64,000 bases of DNA from Rhynchopus sp. YZ270_cl-10 (GCA_964035575.1 OZ037877.1:124001-188000), one strand, 5' to 3'; shown: positions 10,327-22,395, numbered from the stretch's first letter. The notes: a model not told the origin generated them from the letters alone. Translations and numbers: made by a program.

Positions 10327-10590
10327 CCCCCCGTCCACCACACAGAACGGCGTTGTGTCAAAAGACGACGTCCCCAGCGGCGCGTTCTGGTTCCACCCCG
10401 CACGTGTGATGTAGTACCTGTAGTCGCGCGTGCGGTGCGCTGCCGTGAAGCGCCACGTGAACACATTCGTGCCACCGGAAATCGCAGTCTTTCCCCACTG
10501 ATCGTTCAGCTGCCCAAAGTGTGCCCGCCCCGCAGCAGCCAGCGTCCCGTCCGCAGGGCCCCCCGAAGGCCACCCGTCCGTCCCCTCAGG
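10327..10590 (-). pseudogene. Remnant of an AA10 lytic polysaccharide mono-oxygenase
   Basis: The minus-strand frame resembles the core of bacterial-type chitin/cellulose-active LPMOs (CBP21/AA10). In order it reads GWPSGGPADGTLAAAG, TNVFTWRFTAAHRTRDYRY, YITRAGWNQNAPL and SSFDTTPFCVVDGG. The His in TAAHRT matches the second copper-brace histidine. The N-terminal His (mature residue 1), the first third and the C-terminal part are absent. The frame is bounded upstream by a stop next to CTGTTAG, which could also be a splice acceptor, and its downstream side meets the duplicated promoter segment ending at 10295. Best read as a truncated gene remnant or a single surviving exon. Confidence 0.7.
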
Positions 10591-12327
<1,737 letters not shown>

Positions 12328-12600
12328 TCACACCAGGGTGGTGAGGGCGACAGCGGCGTTCACTTGATCCACACTAATAGCACCTATTCCAAATGCTTGC
12401 ACTGCTTCGATCTTCCGCAGCAGACCGGTCTCCCTCATCCTTAGTTCCTCAATAATGTATGTAAGGCCAGATATGTCGGTATATTGCTGTTGAGGCTGCG
12501 CAGGCTGTAACACCGATAAAGCCACCGGTCCCTGACCCTGGGGCGGATGCGAACCATGATCGTGATCGGGGTCAAATTCACGAGGATACCCGTAAAACAT
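12328..12600 (-). CDS. Possible small protein, 90 residues
   Basis: Not recognised. ATG at 12600. The N-terminal half is Pro/Gln/His-rich (DPDHDHGSHPPQG, PAQPQQQYTD). The C-terminal half is an amphipathic helix-like segment (YIIEELRMRETGLLRKIEA) ending VDQVNAAVALTTLV. It lies in moderately GC-rich DNA between AT-rich flanks. It could instead be the last exon of a longer gene, since pyrimidine-rich sequence precedes it. Weakly supported. Confidence 0.35.
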   Translation of the reverse strand: MFYGYPREFDPDHDHGSHPPQGQGPVALSVLQPAQPQQQYTDISGLTYIIEELRMRETGLLRKIEAVQAFGIGAISVDQVNAAVALTTLV

Positions 12601-13249
12601 AAGGACTTTGGGTGGTTGGGTGCCAAGGGAAGGGCAAGGTGTGTGGGGTATGAGGGAGGAAGGGGTTGTGGCGTCCTGTTTGTGGCATGATGAAATACAT
12701 GTGGGTCGTGGGGTTGTGGGTGGAGGCAGGGAAATAGTTTGAGTGCTTTTGCTGATTTCAGAACCAGAGCTCTCCGGTTTGCTGGTTTGGGGGGAAATAA
12801 TATGGTGTGGCTGAAGGGGGTAGTTCGTACTTTTCCCATGTTTGGCAGAGCATGGTGAATCCTACATCCTGGTATGTGGCTCCTCACTCTGCGTATTCGC
12901 GGTGGTACGACCGTAGGGGGTAGGGGGGGGAAGCACGACGAAAAATCTGCAGCCATGGCTATCTGATAATCATGAAATGAATAGTTATGTATTTAGTTTT
13001 CCCGGATGGGGGGGAGATTCCCTGCAACGCTTAATTCGTATTTCATCATGAAAGGGTGTTCATTAACACTGTTCAGAAAAGCCTTTTTTATTTGAAAACT
13101 TGGTTGTAAGACACCCGAGGATGAACTCCACTATACAAAACGCTGTTTATTTAATTGGTGTGCAAGCAAGAAAATGTGGCTTGAAATACAAAGCCCTCTA
13201 AAAAGGGTAGCATGAACGTTGAAGACAATGAACCATAGTCTACCAACTC
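12601..13249. other. Intergenic spacer with two dispersed repeat pieces
   Basis: A minus-strand frame from 12956 is open for 171 residues but is Pro/His-rich and unconvincing. A family C repeat (GAAAACTTGGTTG, then ACACCCGAGGATGAACTCCA) lies at 13093-13137. A family B start (CTTGAAATACAAAGCCCTCT) lies at 13180-13199. Confidence 0.45.
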
Positions 13250-14914
13250 TCACGATATTAAACACTGACGCTCCTTCTTTGTGGTGTGTGCCCCTGCGTC
13301 TATCAGCACCTGACGCACACCTGTCTGTTTCTTCACTGAAGCAAGCTCCAGCACAGTGTGGTTGTTGATGTCTCGGTGGTTCACATCCACCTCCGGCAAG
13401 CTAACGAGATAGCGCACAGTCTCGGTACGTCCATTAATTGCCGCAATAAAAAGACATGTGTTCCCTTGGGCGTCTGTGTCACGAACCCCCGCACCTGCTT
13501 TGACCAACATCTTCACGATCTCGACGTGACCCATCATGGTAGCCGTGTACAGGGGCGAAACACCCCTGCGAAACCCCATTGAGCTGATGTCAGCCCCTGC
13601 ATCAATGAGCACCCGCACCACACCGGTGTGCTTCGCCTGCACCGCTAACTGCAACGCAGTGCAGTCGTCTCTGCCTCGGTGGTTCACGTCCACCCCCTGC
13701 AAGCCCACAAGATAGCGCACAGTCTCTGTGTGCCCGTTGTGAGCTGCAAGCAGAAGACACGTGTACCCTTCGTTGTCTGTGTCCTGCACTCTCGCACCCG
13801 CTTCAACCAACGTTTTCACATCCTCCAGTATTCCTGCACTGCTCGACAAGGCCAGAAGCGACCGCCCGTCATTGAGCTTTGCATCAACGTCTGCACCCGC
13901 ATCAATGAGCACCTGCGTGACATCTGAATGTTGTTTCTCCAGAGCATAGTGCAACGCAGTGAGGCCCCTGATGCCTCGGTGATTCACGTCCACCTCCGGC
14001 AAGCCCGCAAGATAGCGCACAGCATCGGTGTGCCCGTTGTGCACTGCAACAAAAAGGCAGGTGTACCATTTGCTGTCCACCACACACAGTGCCGCACCTG
14101 CTCTCACCAGAGCAGCCACATTCGCAACTTGCCCTGAACGACTAGCATAGTGAAGAGGAGCCTGTCCCTGGTCGTCCTTTGCGTCAATGTCGGCCCCTGC
14201 ATCAATGAGCACCTGGAGTGCATCAGACTGTGGGCACACAGCCGCAAAGTGCAGCGCAGTGTGGTTGTTGAAGTCGTATCGGTGATTCACGTCCCAATCC
14301 GGCAAACTCACAATGTAGCGCACAATCTCGATGTGTCCAAAAGATGCAGCAAGCATAAAGCCGTCGTTTTCTTGGCCGTCTGCGACACGCACTCCCGCAC
14401 CTGCTTCAACCAACATCTTCACAGTTGCCAGACGTCCTGAACCACAAGCTAAGTGAAGAGGTGAACGTCCTCCGTTAACTTTTGTGTTCACGTCAGCACC
14501 TGCATCAATGAGCACCTGGCACACCACAGGATCCCCCCACATGGCTGGACAGGGACACGTATGACTTTCTTTGGACTCAAGCGGGACAAACGCGACGTTG
14601 CTGCAGACCGACTTCCAATGCTGCAAGAGGACCCCCGTGCACGCAGTGTGGTCTGCGTGGACACACTCACTCAGCAAGATCCCAAAGCCCATCTGCGTCG
14701 TCTCAATATACGGAAGAAGCAGTGTGAGGCATTCATCGTGGTTCCCTCTGCATGCCTCGTGCGCAGCATCGAAGGCAACTGTTGTGCTGTCTGTGTCTGG
14801 GGCGAGCTTCTCAAGCCCCACCCGCACGGCAGTCGCGTCGCCGTTCCTCGCAGCCTCCACCAAGACCGAGTCTGCATCCTTGTCTGGTGTGCTGTCTGTG
14901 TCTTGCTTCGACAT
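13250..14914 (-). CDS. Ankyrin-repeat protein, 554 residues (copy 2)
   Basis: Paralogue of the 1079-residue ankyrin protein. The first 120 or so residues, from MSKQDTDSTPDKDAD to about SNVAFVPLESK, are almost identical, including the 5' leader back to about 14970. The body has four three-ankyrin blocks instead of eight, with different block sequences (VRYIVSLPDWDVNHR, VRYLAGLPEVDVNHR, VRYLVGLQGVDVNHR, VRYLVSLPEVDVNHR). It ends TTKKERQCLIS. Likely intracellular scaffold. The contrast between a near-identical N terminus and a diverged, shorter repeat body suggests array contraction or expansion plus recent homogenisation of the 5' end. Confidence 0.88.
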   Translation of the reverse strand: MSKQDTDSTPDKDADSVLVEAARNGDATAVRVGLEKLAPDTDSTTVAFDAAHEACRGNHDECLTLLLPYIETTQMGFGILLSECVHADHTACTGVLLQHWKSVCSNVAFVPLESKESHTCPCPAMWGDPVVCQVLIDAGADVNTKVNGGRSPLHLACGSGRLATVKMLVEAGAGVRVADGQENDGFMLAASFGHIEIVRYIVSLPDWDVNHRYDFNNHTALHFAAVCPQSDALQVLIDAGADIDAKDDQGQAPLHYASRSGQVANVAALVRAGAALCVVDSKWYTCLFVAVHNGHTDAVRYLAGLPEVDVNHRGIRGLTALHYALEKQHSDVTQVLIDAGADVDAKLNDGRSLLALSSSAGILEDVKTLVEAGARVQDTDNEGYTCLLLAAHNGHTETVRYLVGLQGVDVNHRGRDDCTALQLAVQAKHTGVVRVLIDAGADISSMGFRRGVSPLYTATMMGHVEIVKMLVKAGAGVRDTDAQGNTCLFIAAINGRTETVRYLVSLPEVDVNHRDINNHTVLELASVKKQTGVRQVLIDAGAHTTKKERQCLIS

Positions 14915-15067
14915 GGTGTCTTGTGTTGTACTGTTTGTTTTAACTCTGTTTTCGTTTAATACACAGGGTTTGGGGTGAGAGTACCGTGGGGTGTCTTCAG
15001 TCTTACCGAGGAAAGTCAGAAACACTACGTGAAACACACACTCTAAGCTGGGGCACCTACCACACTC

Positions 15068-15997
15068 TATATCACACATTCTCCGAAACTGCGTATCACT
15101 TGTGACCAACCATGGAGCCAATTTAAAGTGACTATTTTTCCACTAAAAAAATTCTCCGACCCCGGAATTTTTTCAGATCGCTCCGGAAATGCCATTCCGC
15201 GCCTTTTTACAAAAAAATATTGCACCCTGAGGTCATTAAACGTCTGTGTGCGTTGACGGGTGGATCTTACTAATTTCTCGCGCCCCAAAAAAAATATTTT
15301 TATTTTTATTTTGAAAGATCGGGTGTGAAAACGTTCAATTCCGGGGTCGGACGATTTTTTTTATGCCTCTCTTCATGTCGCAAAGGATTTTGGGAGGGAG
15401 GGGCGTTTTCAGGTATTCCCTGTACTTTCCTAAGAGATCAGGTTAGAAACCCCTTTTTGGGTGGTCTTCGGTGACTTATTCCACTAAAAACGTTTTTATC
15501 AAAAGTTGCCATTTTTTTTTTTTTTGGAATTATTTTCAACAATTCTTTCAATTCTGACGATTTTTTTCCGCCGGAAAAATACTATGTGTCAGCCAGGTTT
15601 CGGTGGAGCCAACCCCATTTTTACACACAAATTGCAGCCAAATTGCCCTGTATATGGGTGTTCTACAATGGAGCCAATCCAATTTAATAGTTTTTTGACT
15701 AAATTGCTCGATTTTTTTTTCTTTGAAAAGTTTGGAGTCCGGAAACACCATTCCGCGCATTTTCAGACAGAATTATGCATCTGTCCTTTTCTCACCTGTT
15801 GCTGAGATTAGGAGGTAAAAACTCTCACGGTGATTTCAGAAAAAAGATTTTTTTTATTTTTTTGAGATTTTTATTTCTTTTGAAAGCGCGGTTTCGAAAC
15901 GTTCAATTCCGGGGTCGGACGATAAAAAATATGCATCTGGGCCGAGTGAGTGAAAAATCTGAAAAATGATACGCAATTTCGGAGAATGTGTGATATA
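15068..15997. mobile_element. Non-autonomous element with 31-bp terminal inverted repeats
   Basis: The left end TATATCACACATTCTCCGAA (15068-15098) is matched by its reverse complement at 15967-15997 with one mismatch over 31 bp. TA steps flank the ends, so a TA target duplication is possible. The interior has a direct repeat about 556 bp apart: ATGGAGCCAAT at 15111 and 15667, CATTCCGCGC at 15190 and 15748, and AACGTTCAATTCCGGGGTCG at 15332 and 15899. No coding capacity seen. It sits inside the extra spacer DNA of the second gene pair. Confidence 0.7.
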
Positions 15998-16182
15998 TAC
16001 ACAGACTAACTCCCTGCGACTCACTCAGCAGGACAAGGTTTTGATACTCTCGCAAAATGGACACGTTCTCATCGTTGGTCAATTTCCGCAGAATTACTGC
16101 AAATAGACAATGTGGCAGATTACTATATGGTGTAAATTGCAATTAGGGGACTAACAGTTATACCCTACCCTTTTTTGAAATG

Positions 16183-16474
16183 GTGTCGTCCATCCCGACG
16201 GGGACAAACTGCATCGCTGCTGTGCACAGTAATCTCCGTGTTGTATTATCACAATGCGCTTTTGTGCATTCTGTGGGCCATATGTGAGTAAGTGTGAAGG
16301 GAGGGGTCGAGGGTGCAAAGGGGAAAGCAGTGAAATGGAGGGGGTCTGGGTTTCTTTTTCGGTTTCTAATAAACACTGTTGTCCAAGAAGTGCTTTTGTC
16401 CATATGCACGGAATGCAGAGGATCCTTTACCCCCTTTTCAGTACGCCTTTTGATCGACTGGTTTGCAACCACAG
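16183..16474 (-). pseudogene. Truncated third copy of the 853/855-gene 5' end and promoter
   Basis: Matches 9994-10295 closely over about 290 bp. It holds only the first few codons of the gene, with a small internal deletion, and the start codon is ACG instead of ATG. It cannot encode the protein. Its upstream side ends exactly where the copy-1 match ends (CAACCACAG) and continues into unrelated sequence. Confidence 0.8.
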
Positions 16475-16589
16475 CTTTGCGCAAGTATTCTTGAACATCA
16501 GTGCGTCCATACTGCTTCTTGGTAATCTAGAACGGTGAAGGCCATATGATGATATATTTTTGACAATCTGTACACGTGGCATACAGCCT

Positions 16590-16859
16590 TCACTCCACTT
16601 CTTTTTGATAATCTAAAATCGATACATATACACTGGACCCTACATTAGGTCCTCTTCTGGCACTTCCCCCAGAATCCTCCTTCATTGATCTTCTAGCAAA
16701 GAGCGTCCAAGTAAATATAAAAGCAACGTAGCTACCGTACAAGACGAACAGAACCACCGATAAGTGCAGTTGTTGTCGCCTGCAGTAGACAGCGCTACTA
16801 ACAGGGACGCCAAAAGCTTGGAGCTTTGGGAAAATTCTTTGCCTTACGCGTCCCTCCAT
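16590..16859 (-). CDS. Doubtful small membrane protein, 89 residues
   Basis: ATG at 16859; one hydrophobic segment (LSVVLFVLYGSYVAFIFTW) near residues 33-51, flanked by basic residues. No family recognised and no paralogous support at copy 1. It could be a chance frame. Confidence 0.2.
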   Translation of the reverse strand: MEGRVRQRIFPKLQAFGVPVSSAVYCRRQQLHLSVVLFVLYGSYVAFIFTWTLFARRSMKEDSGGSARRGPNVGSSVYVSILDYQKEVE

Positions 16860-17000
16860 TGAGCCAGCCCCAACCCCTATTCCTCCGCAACCCGAAGTGC
16901 AAAGTGTAAGACGTTACCCATGCCTGTGTTACCCCTTGTTCATGCCGGCTGTGTCCTCTTGGTCCCCTTCTCCGGCTGGGTTGTCTCTGTGGTGAAGCTT

Positions 17001-19568
17001 CTATTGTTGCCTTTGTTCATCGGTGGTGTTCTGGTGTTCCACCCTGCGTCGCTTCAGGGGGGGCTCCCCAGGGCTGTCTTGAACGGCTTCTTCTGCATCA
17101 GGGTCATGCTCGGTGCTGGGTGGGGTCTCTTCTTTGGGAAGTGCCCTCTTGCGTGCTTCGAGTTGCTTAATGAGCGTATGTACACAACGGTGCTCTTGAG
17201 CATCCTTGTCGTACTGTTGCAGCTCCTGGTCGGTCACCTGTCCAGACGGCACCTTGCGAATCTGCAGTACGCCATTCACCGTCACCCGAGCGGAGGAAAG
17301 CACCTCAGCCTCAAAGGTGCGCCCCTGTCCAGGCAGTGCGAGGACACGCTCTGCGACGTGCCCTTTACGTGTTACGTTGCGTCCATGCATTGTTGTATAT
17401 TTGCAAAAGTCCGATGCCAAGAACCTGCACACCTCTTGGCAGTCGTGACAACAGGGTGCGCTGAGGGTGTCCTCGAGATGCCAGTTCTTCGGTTTCTCTG
17501 GGAGGACTGGGCAGGTCTTGTGGAGACGGTCGATGCAACGTGAGTAGATCATGTCAAGCACAGCTCCAGCATCATGGGTCGTCATGGCATCTGCTAGAGC
17601 CTGGATGCTGCTGCGATCCTTCATGAGCGATGTGAAGAGGGTTATGTCAAGGAGCTGCTGGACAGCAGCAGCACCACCGCCAAGGTGCTGCAGGAGGGTG
17701 GCGGGAACGACGAACATTGTGACAGAGAGACTTTGTTTTAAGTACATCGCACCCAAGTTGCGCTCACTTTTGCTGGATTCTCCAATTACATTTTCCAAGC
17801 AGCTCCACACCCATTCCTGACACATTCCTGCAGGGAAACAGACCGGAGCAACACCGAGTGCGGGCACACCCTTGAGTACCGTCAGTGCACCGTTCAGAAC
17901 AGCAGCACAACGAGGGATGCTATCCGTGAAGCGTCGTGAAGCCACCTTCTTCAGCAGTGCCTTGCACCCCTCTGCGTCCACACAGCAGGCAATAAACCGC
18001 ATAAGCACTGCCACTTCGGACGCATCCATATGCTCCTCTGAAGCTACCAGCACGTCCTTCCTTTTCAGACGTGACTGCGCAATCTTCGCAAGACTTGCCG
18101 AAGCTTCCACAGTCGCAGCGTCGTCCATCAAAGCTAACGCCGCCTCACTAACAACAGGTACAGCGCGATACTTCTTCTTGTTCTTTCGAATCTGTTTTAA
18201 CACCTTCTCCATCTCCGCCTTCATGTCGAGGTGCAACAGAAGCCGCAGGATCGCAATAGTGAAGTGTGTGACGGTCTTCGTCTTGGGTGGCTGTGTCTTG
18301 CTTCCCCTGCCGCACACTGCAAGCGATGTTGCGACACAATCCGCACAGCGTTTGAGCAGTGCTGTGTTGACCCCCTTCTTTGCCAATAGGAGCAGCACGT
18401 CAACCGCACAGCCTGCCTTCTCCATACCGCTGTAGACCTGGAAGACGTTGAGGAATGCGGTGTTGATGGCTGGGGTGTCGCGTTGCAGGAGACGCTCGAG
18501 GGAGGCCACTTCTGCTTCAGAGATTGTTGACAGTGTGAAATGGTCCGTCAGAAACGTGGCTGCTGCAATCCCAGGCATGGACGGTTGGCTGACACACTCA
18601 AGCATCGTGGCCCGCAGCGTGGGTGTCCACGTCTCAACAGACGCGGCACACACCTCCTGCAGTGCAACAATGTCGGAACACCCCAGGTCCGTCGGGCTTA
18701 ACACACCCATGCAGGCTTCCCAAAGCAGGGGAAACAACTGGTCACGGCTGATGTGTTTGGCACGCCACCTCCGTGGCCAGAAGACGAAGGCCGTCTCAAT
18801 GTCCCCGTCTTCCAAATCGTAAGCGGTGTCCGGTACTACAAAATCCTCTTCAGTCAAGGAGTTGAGAAGGAGAAGTGTTCTGAAATTCTGAGGGAGACCT
18901 GCCTCGGCAGGCCAGCAGGAAGCGGTCACGTCATAGTCCCTCTCTTCAGAACCGGAGGAGTAGTCCAGCGAGTATTCCTCTTCCTCCTCTGAATCATCGC
19001 AGTAGCCACGGTAACCACGCCATTCACGGAAGCCACCGTAGCCACGGCAGTATTCATGTTTCTCAACTGAGCAGGTAATCTGCACACAGCAGACGTCGAA
19101 GCCTGCCTCCTGCAAGGCTGCCCCAAGCTTCTTGTCCTTCTTGGAAAGATGTTCCCAACGAAAGCCCCGCTCAATGGTCTTGTGTGGGTCCACCAAATGC
19201 ACCATCTTGGTCTGTGTGCGTTCCGAAGCGACCCACCTACGCTCCACAACAGACAACTGTTGCACGACATGAGTCGTGTCAGGCTGCTTTTTGCGAAGCT
19301 TTTTGCGGGCCTTCAGAAACTGCTCCTCCAGTGTTGTGTCCTCGTCGACGTGGGTGGTCTGCACCTGCACTGCACCCCCATCCTCGATGCCCGTCTCACT
19401 GAACGGGCCTGTCTCCAGCAGCACCCCCTCAGCATGCAGTGTGACCACCCGCCCTGCGAAGCTCGGCAGCTCCGCAACACGCTGGTGGACATCCTCCACA
19501 GTGTCGTCCATCCCGACGGGGACAAACTGCACGCCGCACACATCGCTGCTGTGCACAGCAATCTCCAT
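17001..19568 (-). CDS. Ubiquitin-like-domain nuclear protein, 855 residues (copy 2)
   Basis: Near-identical paralogue of the 853-residue protein at 7500-10061, with the same ubiquitin-like N terminus, Lys-rich segment, Cys/His motif and LKRRRVEH nuclear signal. Differences cluster in the acidic stretch (EEEEYSLDYSSGSEERD) and just after it (NFRTLLLLNSLTEED); the rest differs by scattered single residues. Both copies are full length and open, so both may be expressed. The ATG at 19568 is followed upstream by about 100 bp shared with the other two copies, then by unrelated sequence from about 19665. Confidence 0.82.
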   Translation of the reverse strand: MEIAVHSSDVCGVQFVPVGMDDTVEDVHQRVAELPSFAGRVVTLHAEGVLLETGPFSETGIEDGGAVQVQTTHVDEDTTLEEQFLKARKKLRKKQPDTTHVVQQLSVVERRWVASERTQTKMVHLVDPHKTIERGFRWEHLSKKDKKLGAALQEAGFDVCCVQITCSVEKHEYCRGYGGFREWRGYRGYCDDSEEEEEYSLDYSSGSEERDYDVTASCWPAEAGLPQNFRTLLLLNSLTEEDFVVPDTAYDLEDGDIETAFVFWPRRWRAKHISRDQLFPLLWEACMGVLSPTDLGCSDIVALQEVCAASVETWTPTLRATMLECVSQPSMPGIAAATFLTDHFTLSTISEAEVASLERLLQRDTPAINTAFLNVFQVYSGMEKAGCAVDVLLLLAKKGVNTALLKRCADCVATSLAVCGRGSKTQPPKTKTVTHFTIAILRLLLHLDMKAEMEKVLKQIRKNKKKYRAVPVVSEAALALMDDAATVEASASLAKIAQSRLKRKDVLVASEEHMDASEVAVLMRFIACCVDAEGCKALLKKVASRRFTDSIPRCAAVLNGALTVLKGVPALGVAPVCFPAGMCQEWVWSCLENVIGESSKSERNLGAMYLKQSLSVTMFVVPATLLQHLGGGAAAVQQLLDITLFTSLMKDRSSIQALADAMTTHDAGAVLDMIYSRCIDRLHKTCPVLPEKPKNWHLEDTLSAPCCHDCQEVCRFLASDFCKYTTMHGRNVTRKGHVAERVLALPGQGRTFEAEVLSSARVTVNGVLQIRKVPSGQVTDQELQQYDKDAQEHRCVHTLIKQLEARKRALPKEETPPSTEHDPDAEEAVQDSPGEPPLKRRRVEHQNTTDEQRQQ

Positions 19569-19801
19569 GTTGTATTATCACAATGCGCTTTTGTGCATTC
19601 TGTGGGCCATATGTGAGTAAGTGTGAAGGGAGGGGTCGAGGGTGCAAAGGGGAAAGCAGTGAAACGACAAGGTTTTGATACTCTTTTATTTGCTCACTTA
19701 AACCTCTGCCGACAGTACATTCTTTCCCTCTCGCCGCTGTTAAGCGTACGGGTCTTCCCCCCACCATCCCCACCCCCCTCTCCTGCCCCCCTCCTACCTC
19801 T

Positions 19802-21325
19802 TCAATCATCCGATGAATATGCAGACTGTGTTTCGCCGTCAGAGAAGACTGAGTCGCAGTCGTCACTTTGGGACTTTTGCGTTGCGAAGACGGAGAGACA
19901 GGATTTGAGTGTGTCAGAGCGAGCCGCTTGGCGTCTGTCACGTTCCTCTTGGGGGAGGTTGCGTAGTTGTAGCGTGCGGAGACAACGGGTGACCACCATG
20001 AGTGCGTGGCAGCGCCGTAGCAGCACCGCCTGGCGTGCACTGTGCACAAGCAGTGCAGGCTCTGCCAGCACCACGTCGCTGCACACTGCAAAGCGCGCGC
20101 CGTTCACCAACGGCAGCATCCCTGCGTGCAGCCGTGCCCGCGCCGCCTTGCGCACATCCCCCGCCTTCTTGTTGTACACATGCTTCGGAAACACATACTT
20201 ATTCCTCTTCTCCCCGTTCACAAGAAACGCACTGCACCCCTTCGGCGGCGCCTGGTACCCTTGCGTCGCCAACACTGCTGGGGACGTTGCTGAGAGCCCT
20301 ATCCTAGTTGTGGTGCCGAAAGGGGCGGTGCTGGGCACATTACGCAACGGTGCGAGACTTGACAGCTTTGCGAAGCTTCCCTGCGACTTATCAGAACAGC
20401 CATTTCCTGTGGCGGATGTGGACGTGGCAAAGGTCTGCGCCACCCGCGTGTCTGCCAACGTAAGCACCTCCTCCGCAACAGAGAGCGGCGCCAGCCCTGC
20501 CAGCTCCGCCGCAGCACGGAAGGCCTCACGCTTCGTCATCACCACCGCCGCTGGGGTGGCACCGCCTATCTCCGGAAGCAGCAGCGGGTTGCCCCTCAGA
20601 TGCACACAACCCTGCAACAGAACCCCTATGGGCGTGCCCTCTAGACACAGCATATCGCGGGCCACCTTCTCAAGGTAGTTCTGACCGCACCATGTATGTG
20701 GAAAGCAGATACGGTGCCGTGCACGCAGTCGGTAAATCTGGTGAACAACAGCGGCGGTAGCGTCGCGGAGATGGCCAAACTGCACAACAAACTCATCAAC
20801 AACGTTGTTCAAGGATGCGGTACCACGGTGCGGCTCGCAGAGCCCTTCGTGGCTTGCCAACTCTTTGATTCGATCGAGCAGCGTCTCGCGGGTGTTGATC
20901 GCTGTCATCAACCCTTCCTGGGTGTCCCTCCGCCTGCACAGCCTTTGGATCTCCTTGAACATCATATTGTAGTTGTCTATTGTCTCTGGGTAGTAATGTG
21001 CTGAGGCAAATGCCGCCTGCTCCTCAGGGGAGACGTGCAGCTCAGCCCACAGCGATTCGATGAGGACACGGATGCGGCTGAACATAACAGAGAGGTTGTT
21101 GCATGAGTCGTTGCAGCGCTCCTGCCCGGCCCCGCCCTTCCCCTTGCGTTTGAAGTGTATGCACTGCACCGTGCGTGTCGTTCCGGTGTGTTTGTCCTTG
21201 AAGTCGAGCTTGCCCCACAGCGCCTTCTCCGCCTTCAGTGCATTAGACTCTTTACCTGTCTTGCTGACCAGCCAGCTATGGGCAAAGCCGTCTGCGTCAA
21301 CCTCACGGCGGGTACGTTCCATCAT
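19802..21325 (-). CDS. Hypothetical protein, 507 residues
   Basis: Not recognised. The start is MMERTRREVDADGF at 21325, preceded by a dense pyrimidine tract. The N-terminal part has a basic Cys/His segment (VQCIHFKRKGKGGAGQERC), then helical sequence with RLCRRRD. The middle carries LRGNPLLLPEIGGATPAAV and a Ser/Thr-rich linker. The C terminus ends in an acidic Ser-rich tail (DDCDSVFSDGETQSAYSSDD). No signal peptide or membrane segment. GC-rich and uninterrupted, so very likely a real soluble protein of unknown role. Confidence 0.75.
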   Translation of the reverse strand: MMERTRREVDADGFAHSWLVSKTGKESNALKAEKALWGKLDFKDKHTGTTRTVQCIHFKRKGKGGAGQERCNDSCNNLSVMFSRIRVLIESLWAELHVSPEEQAAFASAHYYPETIDNYNMMFKEIQRLCRRRDTQEGLMTAINTRETLLDRIKELASHEGLCEPHRGTASLNNVVDEFVVQFGHLRDATAAVVHQIYRLRARHRICFPHTWCGQNYLEKVARDMLCLEGTPIGVLLQGCVHLRGNPLLLPEIGGATPAAVVMTKREAFRAAAELAGLAPLSVAEEVLTLADTRVAQTFATSTSATGNGCSDKSQGSFAKLSSLAPLRNVPSTAPFGTTTRIGLSATSPAVLATQGYQAPPKGCSAFLVNGEKRNKYVFPKHVYNKKAGDVRKAARARLHAGMLPLVNGARFAVCSDVVLAEPALLVHSARQAVLLRRCHALMVVTRCLRTLQLRNLPQEERDRRQAARSDTLKSCLSVFATQKSQSDDCDSVFSDGETQSAYSSDD

Positions 21326-22395
21326 TTGAGAAAAGGAGAGGAGAGAAAGAAGAAAAAGGAAGGAGGTTCCTCAAGAGGATGTGGAGTTGAAGCGGTCAAA
21401 AAAATAGCTCAAAAATCCGAGTAAGAATGGGAATCACAGGATCAAAGGGTTTCGTGAGGGGGGTGTGATGTCAGTTTAGGTTGCCAGCACTCAGATAAGC
21501 TCCCGCATGGTGAACATATAAGATGAATAGGTGTGTTTGATTTTTAAGACTACAGACACGGCTTTTTTCTTCGCAGGAGCCTTAAAAAGAAAGCAAATAG
21601 AAGGAGCACGCTTAGGAGGAGGAGGAGGAGGGGTGTCAGAACATAAGATGAAAAGGGCAAAAAAAAAAAAGAGAAAAACGGTGTAATCTGGTAGAGGCTT
21701 GTTGATTGTTGTTGAGTTGCAGAAAAAAAAAAGGGGGGGGGGGGGGGGGGTATTTTTTATCAAAAAAATAGATGTCATTTTATTTTTCCCTATCTCTCTT
21801 TACCCCATGGCTTTTTGTGAGAATCTTCTCCGCGGATGCATCAGCACCTGGTTTGTTGTTTTTTTTTTGAATTTTTTTTTTTTGAAAACTTGGCTGGACA
21901 ACTTAGTGTCGCCTTATTACCACAGCGTTTTTGTTCTTTTTTCCATACCCGACTCATTTGACCACAAAGAGATATAATTCTTCCGAAGTACTGTTTTGTG
22001 GTTTTGTGAGAACAGCAAAGAGAGAGAGCGAGACATAAAAAAAAAAAGAAAAGAAAAAGAAGCTAGAGTCGTGGGAGAAAGAAATCGCTACCCGCCCGGT
22101 CACTTCCCCCTACACACCACACCACACACACACAGGGCCATATTCTGCGCAAGAAGTACCCTCACTAGGCATCAACCCACACCCCACATTGGGCAACCCG
22201 CTCTGGGGACCTGCCCACATCTGCTTTAACACCACACAGACACAGCCCTAACAGAGTTGCGTTCTTTTCGCACCTTTTGTTTTTATTATTATTGAAAACG
22301 TTACAGAAACGTCGACACCAAGGGGCGCGTTCTGTTCCTTCGATGGCGATGTCCCTGTTTTGTGTTCTTCCTTGGAGCATACACAGTGGCAGACC
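21326..22395. other. Intergenic spacer
   Basis: No gene seen. Contains long homopolymers, including a G run near 21735 and several A/T runs, and a GAAAACTTGGCTG piece near 21890 resembling repeat family C. Confidence 0.45.

Larger units (their letters stand above)
14915..17000. other. Spacer between duplicated genes, about 1.8 kb longer than in copy 1
   Basis: The matching spacer at copy 1 is only 7216-7499. The extra DNA holds the inverted-repeat element at 15068-15997, a truncated third copy of the 853/855-gene promoter region at 16183-16474, and a doubtful small frame at 16590-16859. Confidence 0.6.

Noticed and set aside
19623-20678. 351-residue plus-strand frame
   Set aside because: Antisense of the 507-residue gene plus its 3' flank; low-complexity start and no family resemblance.
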